Positions 7,837 to 16,273 of a DNA stretch of 64,000 nt are shown here, piece after piece. The DNA comes from Nitrososphaerota archaeon (GTDB lineage Archaea > Thermoproteota > Nitrososphaeria > Nitrososphaerales > Gagatemarchaeaceae). A program made the translations under genes and the position numbers. A model generated the notes under the pieces. It was not told where the DNA came from, made no database searches, and was given only the letters and a program-made list of their open reading frames with translations. Numbering within the stretch: position 1 is the first letter of the stretch; the number at the start of each line of letters is the position of its first letter. The stretch covers positions 1-64,000 of the forward strand of contig JAPCJP010000001.1 of NCBI GenBank assembly GCA_027886885.1, in the 5' to 3' direction.

Positions 7837-8480
7837 TGACTGTGGGTTCGGAGACTCCCGAAGGAGAACGAGAAGGTAACGAGATGAAGAGATTGCAACA
7901 ATCGAATTTGGTCGAGGAAGGGGCCGATACCCCGCGCCCTACCGACAGGGAGGAGCTCGAGCGGATGCAAGAGGAGATTGGCAGGCTACTGGACCTGCTC
8001 CAGGAAGAGAGAAAAAAGAGCGACGACTACCTCACCAACCTGAAGTACACGCAGGCTGACCTGGAGAACTACAGGAAGCGCATGGATAGAGAGGTCCGTG
8101 AAATCGAGGAGTTCTCGACCGCGGGGCTGGTCAAGAAGCTAGTCCCGGTGCTCGACGACCTTGAGATGGGAGCGGTGTCGGCCGAGAGCACGCCCCAGAC
8201 AAAGGAGTTCTTGGAAGGGATAGCGATGGTGAGGAAGCGCCTCTCCTCCTCCCTCGAGAACGAGGGCCTAGAGGAGATCAAAGCCGTGGGGGAGACGTTC
8301 AACCCAGAGCTGCACGAGGCTGTGGACACGGCACAGGGTACAGGGGAGAAGGATATCATAGTAGAAGAGATTCGCAAGGGTTACATCTTCAAAGGGAAGA
8401 TACTGAGACCGAGCATGGTCAAGGTAGAATTGGCGATGAAAAAGAACAGTAAGGAATCAAAGAGTGGGACAGAGCAATGA
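7836..8480 (+). CDS. grpE: GrpE nucleotide exchange factor
   Basis: A protein of about 214 residues that releases ADP from DnaK. The N-terminal half is a long coiled coil ([20 protein letters not shown]). The conserved GrpE core follows: [21 protein letters not shown], then the beta domain with [12 protein letters not shown] and [18 protein letters not shown]. It heads the chaperone operon and overlaps dnaK by 4 nt (ATGA). The start is uncertain: GTG 7833 or ATG 7836 overlap the leader ORF stop, and ATG 7884 has a better-spaced GAAGGT upstream. Confidence 0.92.
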   Translation: MTVGSETPEGEREGNEMKRLQQSNLVEEGADTPRPTDREELERMQEEIGRLLDLLQEERKKSDDYLTNLKYTQADLENYRKRMDREVREIEEFSTAGLVKKLVPVLDDLEMGAVSAESTPQTKEFLEGIAMVRKRLSSSLENEGLEEIKAVGETFNPELHEAVDTAQGTGEKDIIVEEIRKGYIFKGKILRPSMVKVELAMKKNSKESKSGTEQ

Positions 8481-10375
8481 GCGCACCTCGTGAAAAGATA
8501 ATCGGGATCGACCTGGGGACGACGAACTCCGCAGCCGCGGTCATGGAAGCGGGTCGCCCCACGGTGATTCCCAGCGCCGAGGGTCCGACCGCCGCTGGGA
8601 AGATGTTCCCATCGGTCGTAGCCTTCAGCGCAGACGGCACTCTCCTGGTGGGAGAGCCTGCCAAGAGACAATACGTCACCAATCCCGAGGCTACCATCTT
8701 CGAGATAAAGCGCAAGATGGGTACGGACTACACCGTCCGCATCGGGGGCAAAGAGTTCACTCCCCAGCAACTGAGCGCGTTCATCCTTCAGAAGATCAAG
8801 AAGGACGCCGAGACCTTCCTCGGGTACACCGTCAAGAAGTCAGTGATTACTGTGCCTGCCCACTTCAACGACAACCAAAGGCAAGCCACCAAGGACGCGG
8901 GCGAGATCGCCGGGCTCGACGTCGTCAGGATAATCAACGAACCCACCGCAGCCTGCCTCGCCTATGGGCTCGACAAGACCGAGAAGGAGATGAAGGTGCT
9001 TGTCTTCAGTTTCGGTGGAGGCACCCACGACGTCACGGTGATGGAGTTCGGGCAGGGCGTCTTCGAAGTGCTCGCGACCAGCGGGGACACACAAACCGGC
9101 GGCGCGGACATCGACAGGGCCATAGTCAACCTCCTGCTCGACGACTTCAAGGTCAAGACCGGGGTCGACCTCAGGAACGACCAGACGGCCATGGCGCGGC
9201 TCAAGGAGGCCGCAGAGAGGGCGAAGATAGAGCTCTCCAACGTCATCACCACGGATGTGGACCTGCCGTTCATCGCCAGTGACGCGGGCGGTGCGAAGAA
9301 CCTCCACTACCAGCTGACCCGTGCCCGGCTCGAGGAGCTCGCACACCCCATCGTCGCCAAGATACAGGACCCGATCAAGCGGGTCATATCTGACGCCAAG
9401 CTCGAGGTCAAGGACATCGAGAAGGTCATCCTGATCGGTGGAATGACCAGGATGCCGCTCGTTCGAAAGACTGTGGAGGACGTCATGGGCAAACCCGCAG
9501 AACGAGGGGTCGACCCCATGGAGGCAGTGGCGCTGGGCGCGGCCATACAAGGGGCCGTCCTCGCCGGGGAGGTCAAAGACATCCTGCTGCTTGACGTGAC
9601 CCCGCTGACGTTGGGGGTCGAGACCAAGGGCGGTATCATGGCGCCCATCGTCGAGCGTAACTCCACCATCCCCACCGAACGGACCCAGACCTTCACGACC
9701 GCCGAAGATTTCCAGACGGCCGTCACCATCCACGTCGTGCAGGGCGAGAGGAAGATGGTCGGGGACAACATTTCACTCGGGATGTTCAACCTGACGGGAC
9801 TACCCCCGGCACCACGCAATGTCCCCCAGATCCAGGTCAAGTTCGTCATAGACGCCAGCGGCATCCTGAACGTCTCGGCGAAGGACCTCGGTTCCGGCAA
9901 GGAGGCGAAGATCGCGATCACCGCATCGACCAAGCTCTCGAGCCAGGACAAGGAGAAGATGGTGAAGGAAGCCGAGCAGTACGCGGAGCAGGACAAGAAG
10001 AAATTCGAGGAAGCCCAGCAGATGAACGACGCGGACTCGATGCTCTACACCGCTGAGCGGACCAAGACTGACCTTGCGGGGAAGATCACCCAGCCCGACA
10101 TCGACAAGATCGACGCAGCAGCCAAGGAGGTCCGACAGGCCATCGCGGCCAAGGATGTGGAGGCCGTAAGGTCAAAGTCCGAGTCCCTGAAGAAGGTGCT
10201 GCAGGACGTAGGCACCGCCATCTATCAACAACAGCAGGCTGCCGCGGCCGCCGGCGGTCAACAGCCAGCCTCCGCAGGAACAGAGCAACAAACCGGTCCC
10301 GCCACGCCGGGTCCGGATGGCAACGTGACGGACGCAGAGTACAAGGTAGTCGACGACGAGAAGAAGCAACCATAA
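8477..10375 (+). CDS. dnaK: Chaperone DnaK (Hsp70)
   Basis: A 632-residue Hsp70. The ATPase domain has [16 protein letters not shown] (the catalytic lysine), [14 protein letters not shown] and [11 protein letters not shown]. The substrate domain starts about residue 370 ([17 protein letters not shown]). The C-terminal lid ends in a Gln/Ala/Gly-rich tail and the motif [13 protein letters not shown]. The phosphate-2 motif reads [10 protein letters not shown] where DLGGGTFDV is usual, so the Asp that helps bind Mg-ATP is Ser. This may be a clade trait. It works with GrpE and DnaJ, encoded on either side. Confidence 0.96.
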   Translation: MSAPREKIIGIDLGTTNSAAAVMEAGRPTVIPSAEGPTAAGKMFPSVVAFSADGTLLVGEPAKRQYVTNPEATIFEIKRKMGTDYTVRIGGKEFTPQQLSAFILQKIKKDAETFLGYTVKKSVITVPAHFNDNQRQATKDAGEIAGLDVVRIINEPTAACLAYGLDKTEKEMKVLVFSFGGGTHDVTVMEFGQGVFEVLATSGDTQTGGADIDRAIVNLLLDDFKVKTGVDLRNDQTAMARLKEAAERAKIELSNVITTDVDLPFIASDAGGAKNLHYQLTRARLEELAHPIVAKIQDPIKRVISDAKLEVKDIEKVILIGGMTRMPLVRKTVEDVMGKPAERGVDPMEAVALGAAIQGAVLAGEVKDILLLDVTPLTLGVETKGGIMAPIVERNSTIPTERTQTFTTAEDFQTAVTIHVVQGERKMVGDNISLGMFNLTGLPPAPRNVPQIQVKFVIDASGILNVSAKDLGSGKEAKIAITASTKLSSQDKEKMVKEAEQYAEQDKKKFEEAQQMNDADSMLYTAERTKTDLAGKITQPDIDKIDAAAKEVRQAIAAKDVEAVRSKSESLKKVLQDVGTAIYQQQQAAAAAGGQQPASAGTEQQTGPATPGPDGNVTDAEYKVVDDEKKQP

Positions 10376-10408
10376 GCCAGGTGCAGATGGCAGAAGGGCG
10401 AAGGTGGA

Positions 10409-11518
10409 TTGAGCAGCGACGCCGGTGGTCCCGAGCCCCGCGATTTCTACGACGTCCTGGGGGTCCCCCGTAGTGCGTCCAAGGACGAGATAAAGTCCGC
10501 CTACAGGAAGATGGCGCTGCAGTACCACCCCGATAGGAACAAATCGCCAGAAGCGGAAGCGACGTTCAAGCGCGTCTCAGAGGCCTACGCCGTTCTCTCC
10601 GACGAGGACAAGCGCAAGCAATACGATACCTACGGCAAGGAGGGCGTCTACCAGAAGTACGGTTCCGAAGAGGAGGTCTTCAGGGGCGCCGACTTCTCGG
10701 ACGTCTTCAGGGGAACCGGCTTCGGGGACTTCAACGACGTCTTCAGTCAGTTCTTCGGGGGAGGGATGGGTCGCCGGGGTCCGGCCAGGGGCGACGACCT
10801 CTCGCTTCACCTCCAACTCAGGCTCGAGGACGTCATAACCGAGACGGCCAAGGAGATAGACATCCCCCGGACGGAGGCATGTCAGGTCTGCGGTGGGAGC
10901 GGCGCTGCCCCAGGAACATCGCCGAAGCGATGCTCTCAATGCGGAGGCGCGGGCCAGGTCCAGAGGGTCCAGAGCACCGGGTTCGCCAGGTTCATCAGGG
11001 TGGAGCAGTGCGACAAGTGCAAGGGACGTGGGGTCATCATCGAGAATCCGTGCAAAGAGTGCAAGGGTAGAGGCACAGTGAAGAAGACGAGGAGGATCCG
11101 TATCCAGATACCGGCGGGCGTGGACGACGGTCACACGCTCCGCCTTAGGGGAGAGGGTGAAGCAGGTCAGCGCGGCACCCCTCCAGGCGACCTCTACGTG
11201 GTGGTCAACATCCCCGAGCACCCGATATACAGGCGCAGGGACAGCGACCTCTACGTGGACACGAGGATCAACGCAATCGAGGCCATGCTCGGGACGGAGG
11301 TCAGGGTCCCGACCTTGTACGGAGACGCGAAGCTGGACATACCAGCGGGTACGCAGCCTGGAGCCACGTTCAAGATCAAGGGGAAGGGGCTGCCGAGGGT
11401 CAACTCCTTCGGAAAAGGGGACGAGTTCGTCGTGACGGGAGTATACGTGCCGAAGAGCCTGAGCGGGAGGCAGAAGGAGATGCTCCGGGCCCTCGTCCAA
11501 GAAGGGAAGGTCCAGTAG
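10409..11518 (+). CDS. dnaJ: Co-chaperone DnaJ (type I Hsp40)
   Basis: A 369-residue protein. The J domain (about 11-76) contains YHPDRN, with the HPD that stimulates DnaK ATPase. A Gly/Phe-rich linker ([20 protein letters not shown]) follows. The four zinc repeats are [24 protein letters not shown] and CKECKGRG. The C-terminal substrate-binding domains complete a type I DnaJ. It begins with TTG 34 nt after dnaK. Nothing is missing. Confidence 0.95.
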   Translation: MSSDAGGPEPRDFYDVLGVPRSASKDEIKSAYRKMALQYHPDRNKSPEAEATFKRVSEAYAVLSDEDKRKQYDTYGKEGVYQKYGSEEEVFRGADFSDVFRGTGFGDFNDVFSQFFGGGMGRRGPARGDDLSLHLQLRLEDVITETAKEIDIPRTEACQVCGGSGAAPGTSPKRCSQCGGAGQVQRVQSTGFARFIRVEQCDKCKGRGVIIENPCKECKGRGTVKKTRRIRIQIPAGVDDGHTLRLRGEGEAGQRGTPPGDLYVVVNIPEHPIYRRRDSDLYVDTRINAIEAMLGTEVRVPTLYGDAKLDIPAGTQPGATFKIKGKGLPRVNSFGKGDEFVVTGVYVPKSLSGRQKEMLRALVQEGKVQ

Positions 11519-11529
11519 AACTCCCGGAG

Positions 11530-12105
11530 TTGCAGCGCGTGTCCTCGAATCCCGTGATGGAGGCCATCCGCAACAGGAGGAGCATACGGAAGATGCGTCC
11601 GGACATGATCCCTACAAAGGAGCAGGTCGCGGCGCTCATCGACGCTGCCACCTGGGCCCCGAACCACCACCTCACGGAACCCTGGAGGTTCATCGTCATC
11701 GCCGGAGACGAAAGAGGGCGCCTGGGCGAGGCGCTCTCATCTGCTCTCGCCGCGTCGTTCCCAGACACGGCCAGGGAGAAGCTCGACATGGAGAGGGTCA
11801 AGCCACTCTCAGCGCCCGTGATCCTCGTCGTCATCGCAGCTCCCAAGATAGGGCCAAAAATCATGGAGCGCGAGGAGCTGATCGCCGCAGGCGCCGCCCT
11901 CCAGAACGTGCTTCTAGCCGCCCACGCGCTCGCCCTCAGCACCATGGTCAGGACGGGAGCGCACGCCTATTCCGAGGCGATGAGGTCTTTCTTTGGGCTC
12001 GGGGATGGCGAGTCCTTGGTGGCCATGGTGTATCTCGGCTTCGGGTCCGAGTCTCAGCCGATCGGGAAGAGGAACGGGGCGAGTGTAGAATGGCGAGGAA
12101 TGTAG
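11530..12105 (+). CDS. Nitroreductase-family FMN oxidoreductase
   Basis: A 191-residue protein with the FMN-binding opening MEAIRNRRSIRKMRPDMIP, then AATWAPNHHLTEPWRFIVI and the C-terminal MVYLGFGSESQPIGKRNG. Members form FMN homodimers and reduce nitro groups, quinones or flavins with NAD(P)H; the physiological substrate is unknown. It follows dnaJ by 11 nt and probably belongs to the same transcript. The start is TTG 11530, or an internal ATG at 11557. Confidence 0.85.
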   Translation: MQRVSSNPVMEAIRNRRSIRKMRPDMIPTKEQVAALIDAATWAPNHHLTEPWRFIVIAGDERGRLGEALSSALAASFPDTAREKLDMERVKPLSAPVILVVIAAPKIGPKIMEREELIAAGAALQNVLLAAHALALSTMVRTGAHAYSEAMRSFFGLGDGESLVAMVYLGFGSESQPIGKRNGASVEWRGM

Positions 12106-12112
12106 CTGCGGC

Positions 12113-12424
12113 CTACAAGCCAAACTTGTAGATCATCAGGAACGGGACGCCCTGGATCATCTTGATCGCTTCCTTGTGACCGAGGTGGTTAGCGACCGCT
12201 ATCTGGACGGCTTTCTCCCCTGCGAGGTTGATGATCGAGGACTCCTTCATCATCTTCAGGGCCTCGGAGTCGTCCACCAGCTTGCCACCGAAATAGGCGG
12301 GGGAGATGTGCATCTTCAGCTTCCCTTCGCTCAGCGTCTTCCCGATGAGACTGTTGTCGCAGATGTTGATCAATGTGGTGTCCCTCCAGGTGAGGCTCCT
12401 CACCGAAAGGCTCTCCTCGGTCAT
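12113..12424 (-). CDS. DUF424 family protein
   Basis: A 103-residue archaeal protein. The segments CDNSLIGKTLSEGKLKMHISP, AYFGGKLVDD and SIINLAGEKAVQIAV are the DUF424 core. The gene sits 3 nt after aIF2-beta, an arrangement common in archaea, so a role tied to translation is likely but unproven. Confidence 0.8.
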   Translation of the reverse strand: MTEESLSVRSLTWRDTTLINICDNSLIGKTLSEGKLKMHISPAYFGGKLVDDSEALKMMKESSIINLAGEKAVQIAVANHLGHKEAIKMIQGVPFLMIYKFGL

Positions 12425-12427
12425 ATC

Positions 12428-12844
12428 CTAGTTCACCTTGGCTGAAGAGCGTGCTCCGCACGCCTCGCAGACCCTAAAGTGGAGCCTGCTCACGGTCTCT
12501 ATGTGGGTGTCTGGGCTGCCGCACACGGGGCAGGTGACGTTGTCTGACATGTACTTTTGGAAGAGCTGGACGAAGGAGGCCTTGTCCTTGCGGCCGATGA
12601 AAATCGCCCTCTCCCCGTCGATGGATGCCGCCGTCGCCAATTCCTTTGCGAGGTACATCAGGACCCTGTCAGGGTCCCTCCTGAACAGCTTTGGATACTC
12701 CCCATAATTCCTGAGGATCGTCTTGTTCCCCACCCAGAGCACCTGAGGGTCCGGGAGCTCGAGCCTATTCAGCGATGACTTTGTGGAGATCTTCTCCAGG
12801 CTCACCCTTGCTTTCGAAAGGAGGTCATCGTACTGGCGGCTCAT
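12428..12844 (-). CDS. eif2b: Translation initiation factor aIF2 subunit beta
   Basis: A 138-residue protein. The middle alpha/beta domain contains LWVGNKTILRNYGEYPKLFRR and PDRVLMYLAKELAT. The C-terminal zinc ribbon uses C105, C108, C126 and C129 (CPVCGS and CEACGA). Together with alpha and gamma subunits it forms the ternary complex that brings initiator Met-tRNA to the 30S subunit. The length is typical of archaea. DUF424 follows in the same transcript. Confidence 0.93.
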   Translation of the reverse strand: MSRQYDDLLSKARVSLEKISTKSSLNRLELPDPQVLWVGNKTILRNYGEYPKLFRRDPDRVLMYLAKELATAASIDGERAIFIGRKDKASFVQLFQKYMSDNVTCPVCGSPDTHIETVSRLHFRVCEACGARSSAKVN

Positions 12845-12861
12845 GCGGTTTTTGAAACCGC
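12845..12861. repeat. Inverted repeat abutting the aIF2-beta start
   Basis: GCGGTTT (12845-12851) and AAACCGC (12855-12861) form a 7-bp hairpin with loop TTG directly before ATG 12844. A TATA-like TATTTC at 12871-12876 would place the transcript start at or inside it. Confidence 0.4.
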
Positions 12862-12952
12862 GGTTCCAGGTATTTCAACTCTTCTCAGCCCCTGCCTCCC
12901 TTCCAGTTCCCACCTGTCAGGCAATTATAGGGGGTCCCCGCCCACTCTCGGA

Positions 12953-13366
12953 GTGTCGATGCAATGCTCCTGCGTCGTAGCCTACGACTCCAAGTGCGGC
13001 CCCTGCACTTCGTTCAAGCGGGCTCTTCGCTTCCTCGACCCCAACCGTAGAATCGCATTCGTCCCGCTCTCGGAGGCGGTACTGAATGGCTCGCTCCGAC
13101 AGGTTCCTCCCTCGAGAAGGTTGTCCTCCTTCCACGCAATACTCCCAGATGGCGCCGTGAAGAGCGGTGCCTCGGCGCTCCCGGACCTCCTGGCATTGTT
13201 ACCGCTGGGACCCTATCTCTGCAATTACGTCAGGTCAGCCCCTGGCGGCATGAGGGCCCTGAGCTGGGCTTACGCCATCCTCTCGAGGCTTCACGACTCC
13301 GGTTCGTGCCTTGGCCAAGCGGCGACAGCCGGGGCCGGGGGCCCTGGTTCAGGCGCGACGCTCTAG
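12953..13366 (+). CDS. DCC-family (DUF393) thiol oxidoreductase-like protein
   Basis: A 137-residue protein with YDSKCGPCTSFKRALRFLD near the N-terminus; C15 and C18 form the CxxC of the DCC family. ILPDGAVKSGASALPDLLALL is the usual second half. These proteins have a thioredoxin-like fold, but their reaction is not established. A TATA element (CAATTATAG, around 12917-12925) suits a leaderless start at GTG 12953 or ATG 12959. The 3' end overlaps the convergent methyltransferase by 18 nt. Confidence 0.72.
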   Translation: MSMQCSCVVAYDSKCGPCTSFKRALRFLDPNRRIAFVPLSEAVLNGSLRQVPPSRRLSSFHAILPDGAVKSGASALPDLLALLPLGPYLCNYVRSAPGGMRALSWAYAILSRLHDSGSCLGQAATAGAGGPGSGATL

Positions 13367-14113
13367 CTGTTCGGGAGTCCAGACCACCAGGTCGATGGCG
13401 CTGGTCGTCTTGAAAGACTCTCCAGAGTGCCTTGCTCTGAGCTCGGCTATCACCCTCTGATGCACGTCCTCGGGTAGGTCCCAGGTCAACGACTCCTCCC
13501 TCCTCAGGAGGCTCGCTATCTCTTCGTCCGACGAGAAATCCCGCTCGACCTCCCCGACCCTGATCAGCTTCGCCGGAGGGACCCTGTCCTGGAGCCCACG
13601 CTCCCCCGCCTCGAACCTGTTGAGGGGATACCCCAGCTGGGTCCTTATGGCAAGGTAGTCCTCCTCGAAGCTGGGGCCGACCGTGCTACCGGTCACGGTG
13701 AGAACCATGGCCCTCGAGACCCGGGCGGCCTCCTTGACGACCCTCTGCCAGTCGGCGACGAGGTGAAGAAGATGAACCATGATCGAGGCCTCGAACCTCT
13801 TGTCCTGGAACGGCAAGTGATGGACGTCCGCTAAGAACAGGCCTTGCACCCGCTTCTCCTTGGCCTTCGCCATCATGCCCCTAGAGATATCGACGCCGAG
13901 CACTTCGAGCCCGGACTCCTGAAGGGGCTTGGCGAACCTCCCGGTCCCGACCCCGATGTCGATTAGGGTGTTTCCAGGACCCACCTGGTCCCTTATGGCC
14001 CCGGTTAGCGCCCTCATCTGGTCCTCGGGGAGCGAGCGCGTCGCATCGTAGATATCGGCGACCCGCCCAAAATCCTGAGTCGGCAACCGCCGCTCTTGCG
14101 CTAGGAGCGCCAT
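13349..14113 (-). CDS. Class I SAM-dependent methyltransferase
   Basis: About 254 residues. LIDIGVGTGRFAKPL is motif I for SAM binding, VLGVDISRGMM is motif II, and FLADVHHLPFQDKRFEASIMV covers the following conserved blocks (UbiE/Methyltransf_11 type). The substrate is not identifiable. I prefer ATG 14113 over 14137 because the shared TATA box at 14140-14147 predicts transcription start near 14117. It is divergent from the methylthioadenosine phosphorylase gene. Confidence 0.8.
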   Translation of the reverse strand: MALLAQERRLPTQDFGRVADIYDATRSLPEDQMRALTGAIRDQVGPGNTLIDIGVGTGRFAKPLQESGLEVLGVDISRGMMAKAKEKRVQGLFLADVHHLPFQDKRFEASIMVHLLHLVADWQRVVKEAARVSRAMVLTVTGSTVGPSFEEDYLAIRTQLGYPLNRFEAGERGLQDRVPPAKLIRVGEVERDFSSDEEIASLLRREESLTWDLPEDVHQRVIAELRARHSGESFKTTSAIDLVVWTPEQLERRA

Positions 14114-14139
14114 AAAAGGAATCCCAGTGACCTTCAAAC

Positions 14140-14147
14140 ATTTTAAT
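14140..14147. promoter_or_regulatory. Bidirectional TATA element (methyltransferase / mtnP)
   Basis: ATTTTAAT lies 27-31 nt from the chosen starts of both divergent genes (14113 minus, 14169 plus). One element could serve both directions, giving leaderless transcripts. Confidence 0.45.
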
Positions 14148-14168
14148 CCCCAGCAGGCAAGGACCCAC

Positions 14169-14972
14169 GTGAAAAGGGCGACAATCGGTGTGTTCGGCGG
14201 GTCGGGCTTTTACAAGTTCCTCAAGAAATACGATGAAGTGACCGTCGAGACCCCTTACGGTTTTCCAAGCGCCGCACTGAAGCTCTCAAAGATTGGACCC
14301 CGGTCGGTCGCGTTCCTACCACGTCACGGCGAGCATCACCAGTATCCGCCGCAGACGGTCCCCTACAGGGCCAACATCTTCGCCCTCAAGTCCATCGGGG
14401 TCGAGCGGGTCCTGGGTCCCTGCGCAGTGGGCAGCCTCAACCCGAAGAGAAAGCCTGGCGATTTTGTGATCTGCGACCAGTTCGTGAACTTCACGAGCGG
14501 GAGGAGGGACACCTTCTACGACGGACCAGAGACCACCCACATCAGCTCCGCGGACCCCTACTGCCCTGAGCTGAGGAAGATAGCGAAGAGCGTGGCGAAA
14601 GAGATCGGGCTGCCGTTCCACTATGGAGGGACCGTGGTCGTTATCCAGGGGCCCAGGTTCTCCACCCGGGCCGAGAGCGTCTTCTTCAGGAAGCAGGGTT
14701 GGGACGTAATCAACATGACCCAGTACCCCGAGGCGGTCCTCGCCCGTGAGCTGGAGATGTGCTACGCGAACATCTCCCTCGTCACTGACTACGATTCGGG
14801 GCTGGAGGGGGACCCTGCGGTCAAGCCCGTGACCCACGAAGAGGTGATCCGGACCTTCAACGAGAACATCGCCAACCTGAGGACCCTCATCACCCGCATC
14901 ATCGAGGCGGTACCAGTGGAGCGTTCCTGCGACTGCGGAAGCGCCTTGAAGGGTGCGAGGCTGAGCGCATGA
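14169..14972 (+). CDS. mtnP: S-methyl-5'-thioadenosine phosphorylase
   Basis: About 267 residues. GVFGGSGFY is the phosphate-binding loop, LPRHGEHHQYPP and GPCAVGSLNP the next conserved blocks, and VVIQGPRFSTRAES and VINMTQYPEAVLARE line the active site. The enzyme splits methylthioadenosine, a by-product of polyamine synthesis, into adenine and methylthioribose 1-phosphate. Adenine is then reused by Apt, encoded next with a 4-nt overlap. The start is GTG 14169, which has a correctly spaced TATA box; upstream ATG 14127 overlaps the divergent gene. Confidence 0.92.
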   Translation: MKRATIGVFGGSGFYKFLKKYDEVTVETPYGFPSAALKLSKIGPRSVAFLPRHGEHHQYPPQTVPYRANIFALKSIGVERVLGPCAVGSLNPKRKPGDFVICDQFVNFTSGRRDTFYDGPETTHISSADPYCPELRKIAKSVAKEIGLPFHYGGTVVVIQGPRFSTRAESVFFRKQGWDVINMTQYPEAVLARELEMCYANISLVTDYDSGLEGDPAVKPVTHEEVIRTFNENIANLRTLITRIIEAVPVERSCDCGSALKGARLSA

Positions 14973-15517
14973 CCGACGCTGACCTCGAGGGCCGGCTGAA
15001 GAGCGCCATAAGACGGATCCCGGACTTTCCGACCAAAGGGATAGTCTTCCGGGATATCACCACCCTGTGGAAGGACAACGCGCTGATGAGGAGCGCAGTG
15101 GAAGCTCTCTACGAGCACTTCAAGGACTCCAAACCCCATGTGATTCTGGGGATAGAGGCCAGAGGTTTCGTATTCGGCGCGCTTCTCGCCCAGCGGTTCG
15201 GGGTCGGATTCGTCCCCGCTAGGAAGCTCGGGAAGTTACCCTTTGACAAGGTGACGGAGAGGTACCAGCTCGAGTATCGCACGGACGGTCTGGAGCTGCA
15301 CCGGGACGCCATAGACAAGGGCGACCGAGTCCTCATCGTCGACGACCTCATGGCCACAGCGGGGACCGCGCTCGCGGCCGCGAAGATGGTGGAGACGCTG
15401 GGCGGGGTCATCGTCGGCCTAGCCGTCATCGTGGAGCTGTCCTTCCTTCACGGTCGGGAGAAGCTCAAGAGTTTCGACGTCTTTTCCCTGGTGGCATACA
15501 ATTCCGAGGCTGAATAA
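14969..15517 (+). CDS. apt: Adenine phosphoribosyltransferase
   Basis: A 182-residue type I phosphoribosyltransferase. RIPDFPTKGIVFRDITTLWK is the adenine-binding N-terminus, GIEARGFVFGALLA follows, and the PRPP loop is VLIVDDLMATAGTA (about 122-135). It converts adenine and PRPP to AMP. It overlaps mtnP by ATGA, which links methylthioadenosine breakdown to adenine salvage. Confidence 0.94.
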   Translation: MTDADLEGRLKSAIRRIPDFPTKGIVFRDITTLWKDNALMRSAVEALYEHFKDSKPHVILGIEARGFVFGALLAQRFGVGFVPARKLGKLPFDKVTERYQLEYRTDGLELHRDAIDKGDRVLIVDDLMATAGTALAAAKMVETLGGVIVGLAVIVELSFLHGREKLKSFDVFSLVAYNSEAE

Positions 15518-15548
15518 GCCCGGCTGGGCGGTCGTCGGCGGGAGCGGC

Positions 15549-16244
15549 ATGGAAGCTCTCTTCCCGGTCAAGGAGGACAAGCGCGTCAGGACGGAACACG
15601 GCGAGGTCACGGTCCACGTCTGTTCGACGGGGAAGACCGAGTTCTACTTCCTCCCGCGCCACGGTAGAGAGCACGAAATCCCCCCACACTTGATAAACCA
15701 CAAGGCAAACCTGCGCGCGCTGGCCTCGCTGGGAGTGCGTGGCATCATCGCCACCAGCGCGGTCGGCGCTGTCAGCACGAAGATCAAGGTCGGGGGGATC
15801 GGTCTCCTTGACCAGTTCATCGACATGTCCGCCCGCCATCTCACATTCTTCGAAGGGTCTCCCGTGCACGCGGACATGACCAACCCCTATGACCGAGGCC
15901 TCCAGGAGGCGATGGCTTCGGCGGCGTCCAAGGAGCGGATACCGCTGAGCCGGGGCTTGACCTATGTGTCGGTGCACGGGCCGCGGTATGAGACCGCCGC
16001 CGAGATCCGCATGTTCAAACTCCTCGGCGGGGACGTAGTTGGAATGACCGGGGCGCCAGAAGCCATCCTTTCGAACGAGCTCAGCATCAAGTACGGCTCC
16101 ATCGTCGTCGCGACGAACAAGGCAGCGGGGTTGCAGACTGAGGTATCCCACGAGGAAGTCCTCTCCGTCATGGCCTCGACGGCTGGCAGAGTGACCCGCC
16201 TAATCAGGAGTACTGTGGACGCGCTTGGCGCCGATTCTCTGTGA
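15549..16244 (+). CDS. Second purine-nucleoside/methylthioadenosine-type phosphorylase; true start upstream
   Basis: 231 residues from the first ATG. FLPRHGREHEIPPHLINHKAN, ATSAVGAVS, GPRYETAAEIR and VGMTGAPEAILSNE place it in the PNP/MTAP family, beside the mtnP-apt pair. The family's phosphate loop, here WAVVGGSG, is encoded in the same frame at 15525-15548, before the ATG. No ATG, GTG or TTG precedes it in frame; CTG 15510 or ATT 15501 could start it, overlapping the end of apt. It is probably a purine or methylthioinosine phosphorylase. Confidence 0.82.
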   Translation: MEALFPVKEDKRVRTEHGEVTVHVCSTGKTEFYFLPRHGREHEIPPHLINHKANLRALASLGVRGIIATSAVGAVSTKIKVGGIGLLDQFIDMSARHLTFFEGSPVHADMTNPYDRGLQEAMASAASKERIPLSRGLTYVSVHGPRYETAAEIRMFKLLGGDVVGMTGAPEAILSNELSIKYGSIVVATNKAAGLQTEVSHEEVLSVMASTAGRVTRLIRSTVDALGADSL

Positions 16245-16273
16245 GCCACGTCGGCGCTTGACAGCCGAAGTGT

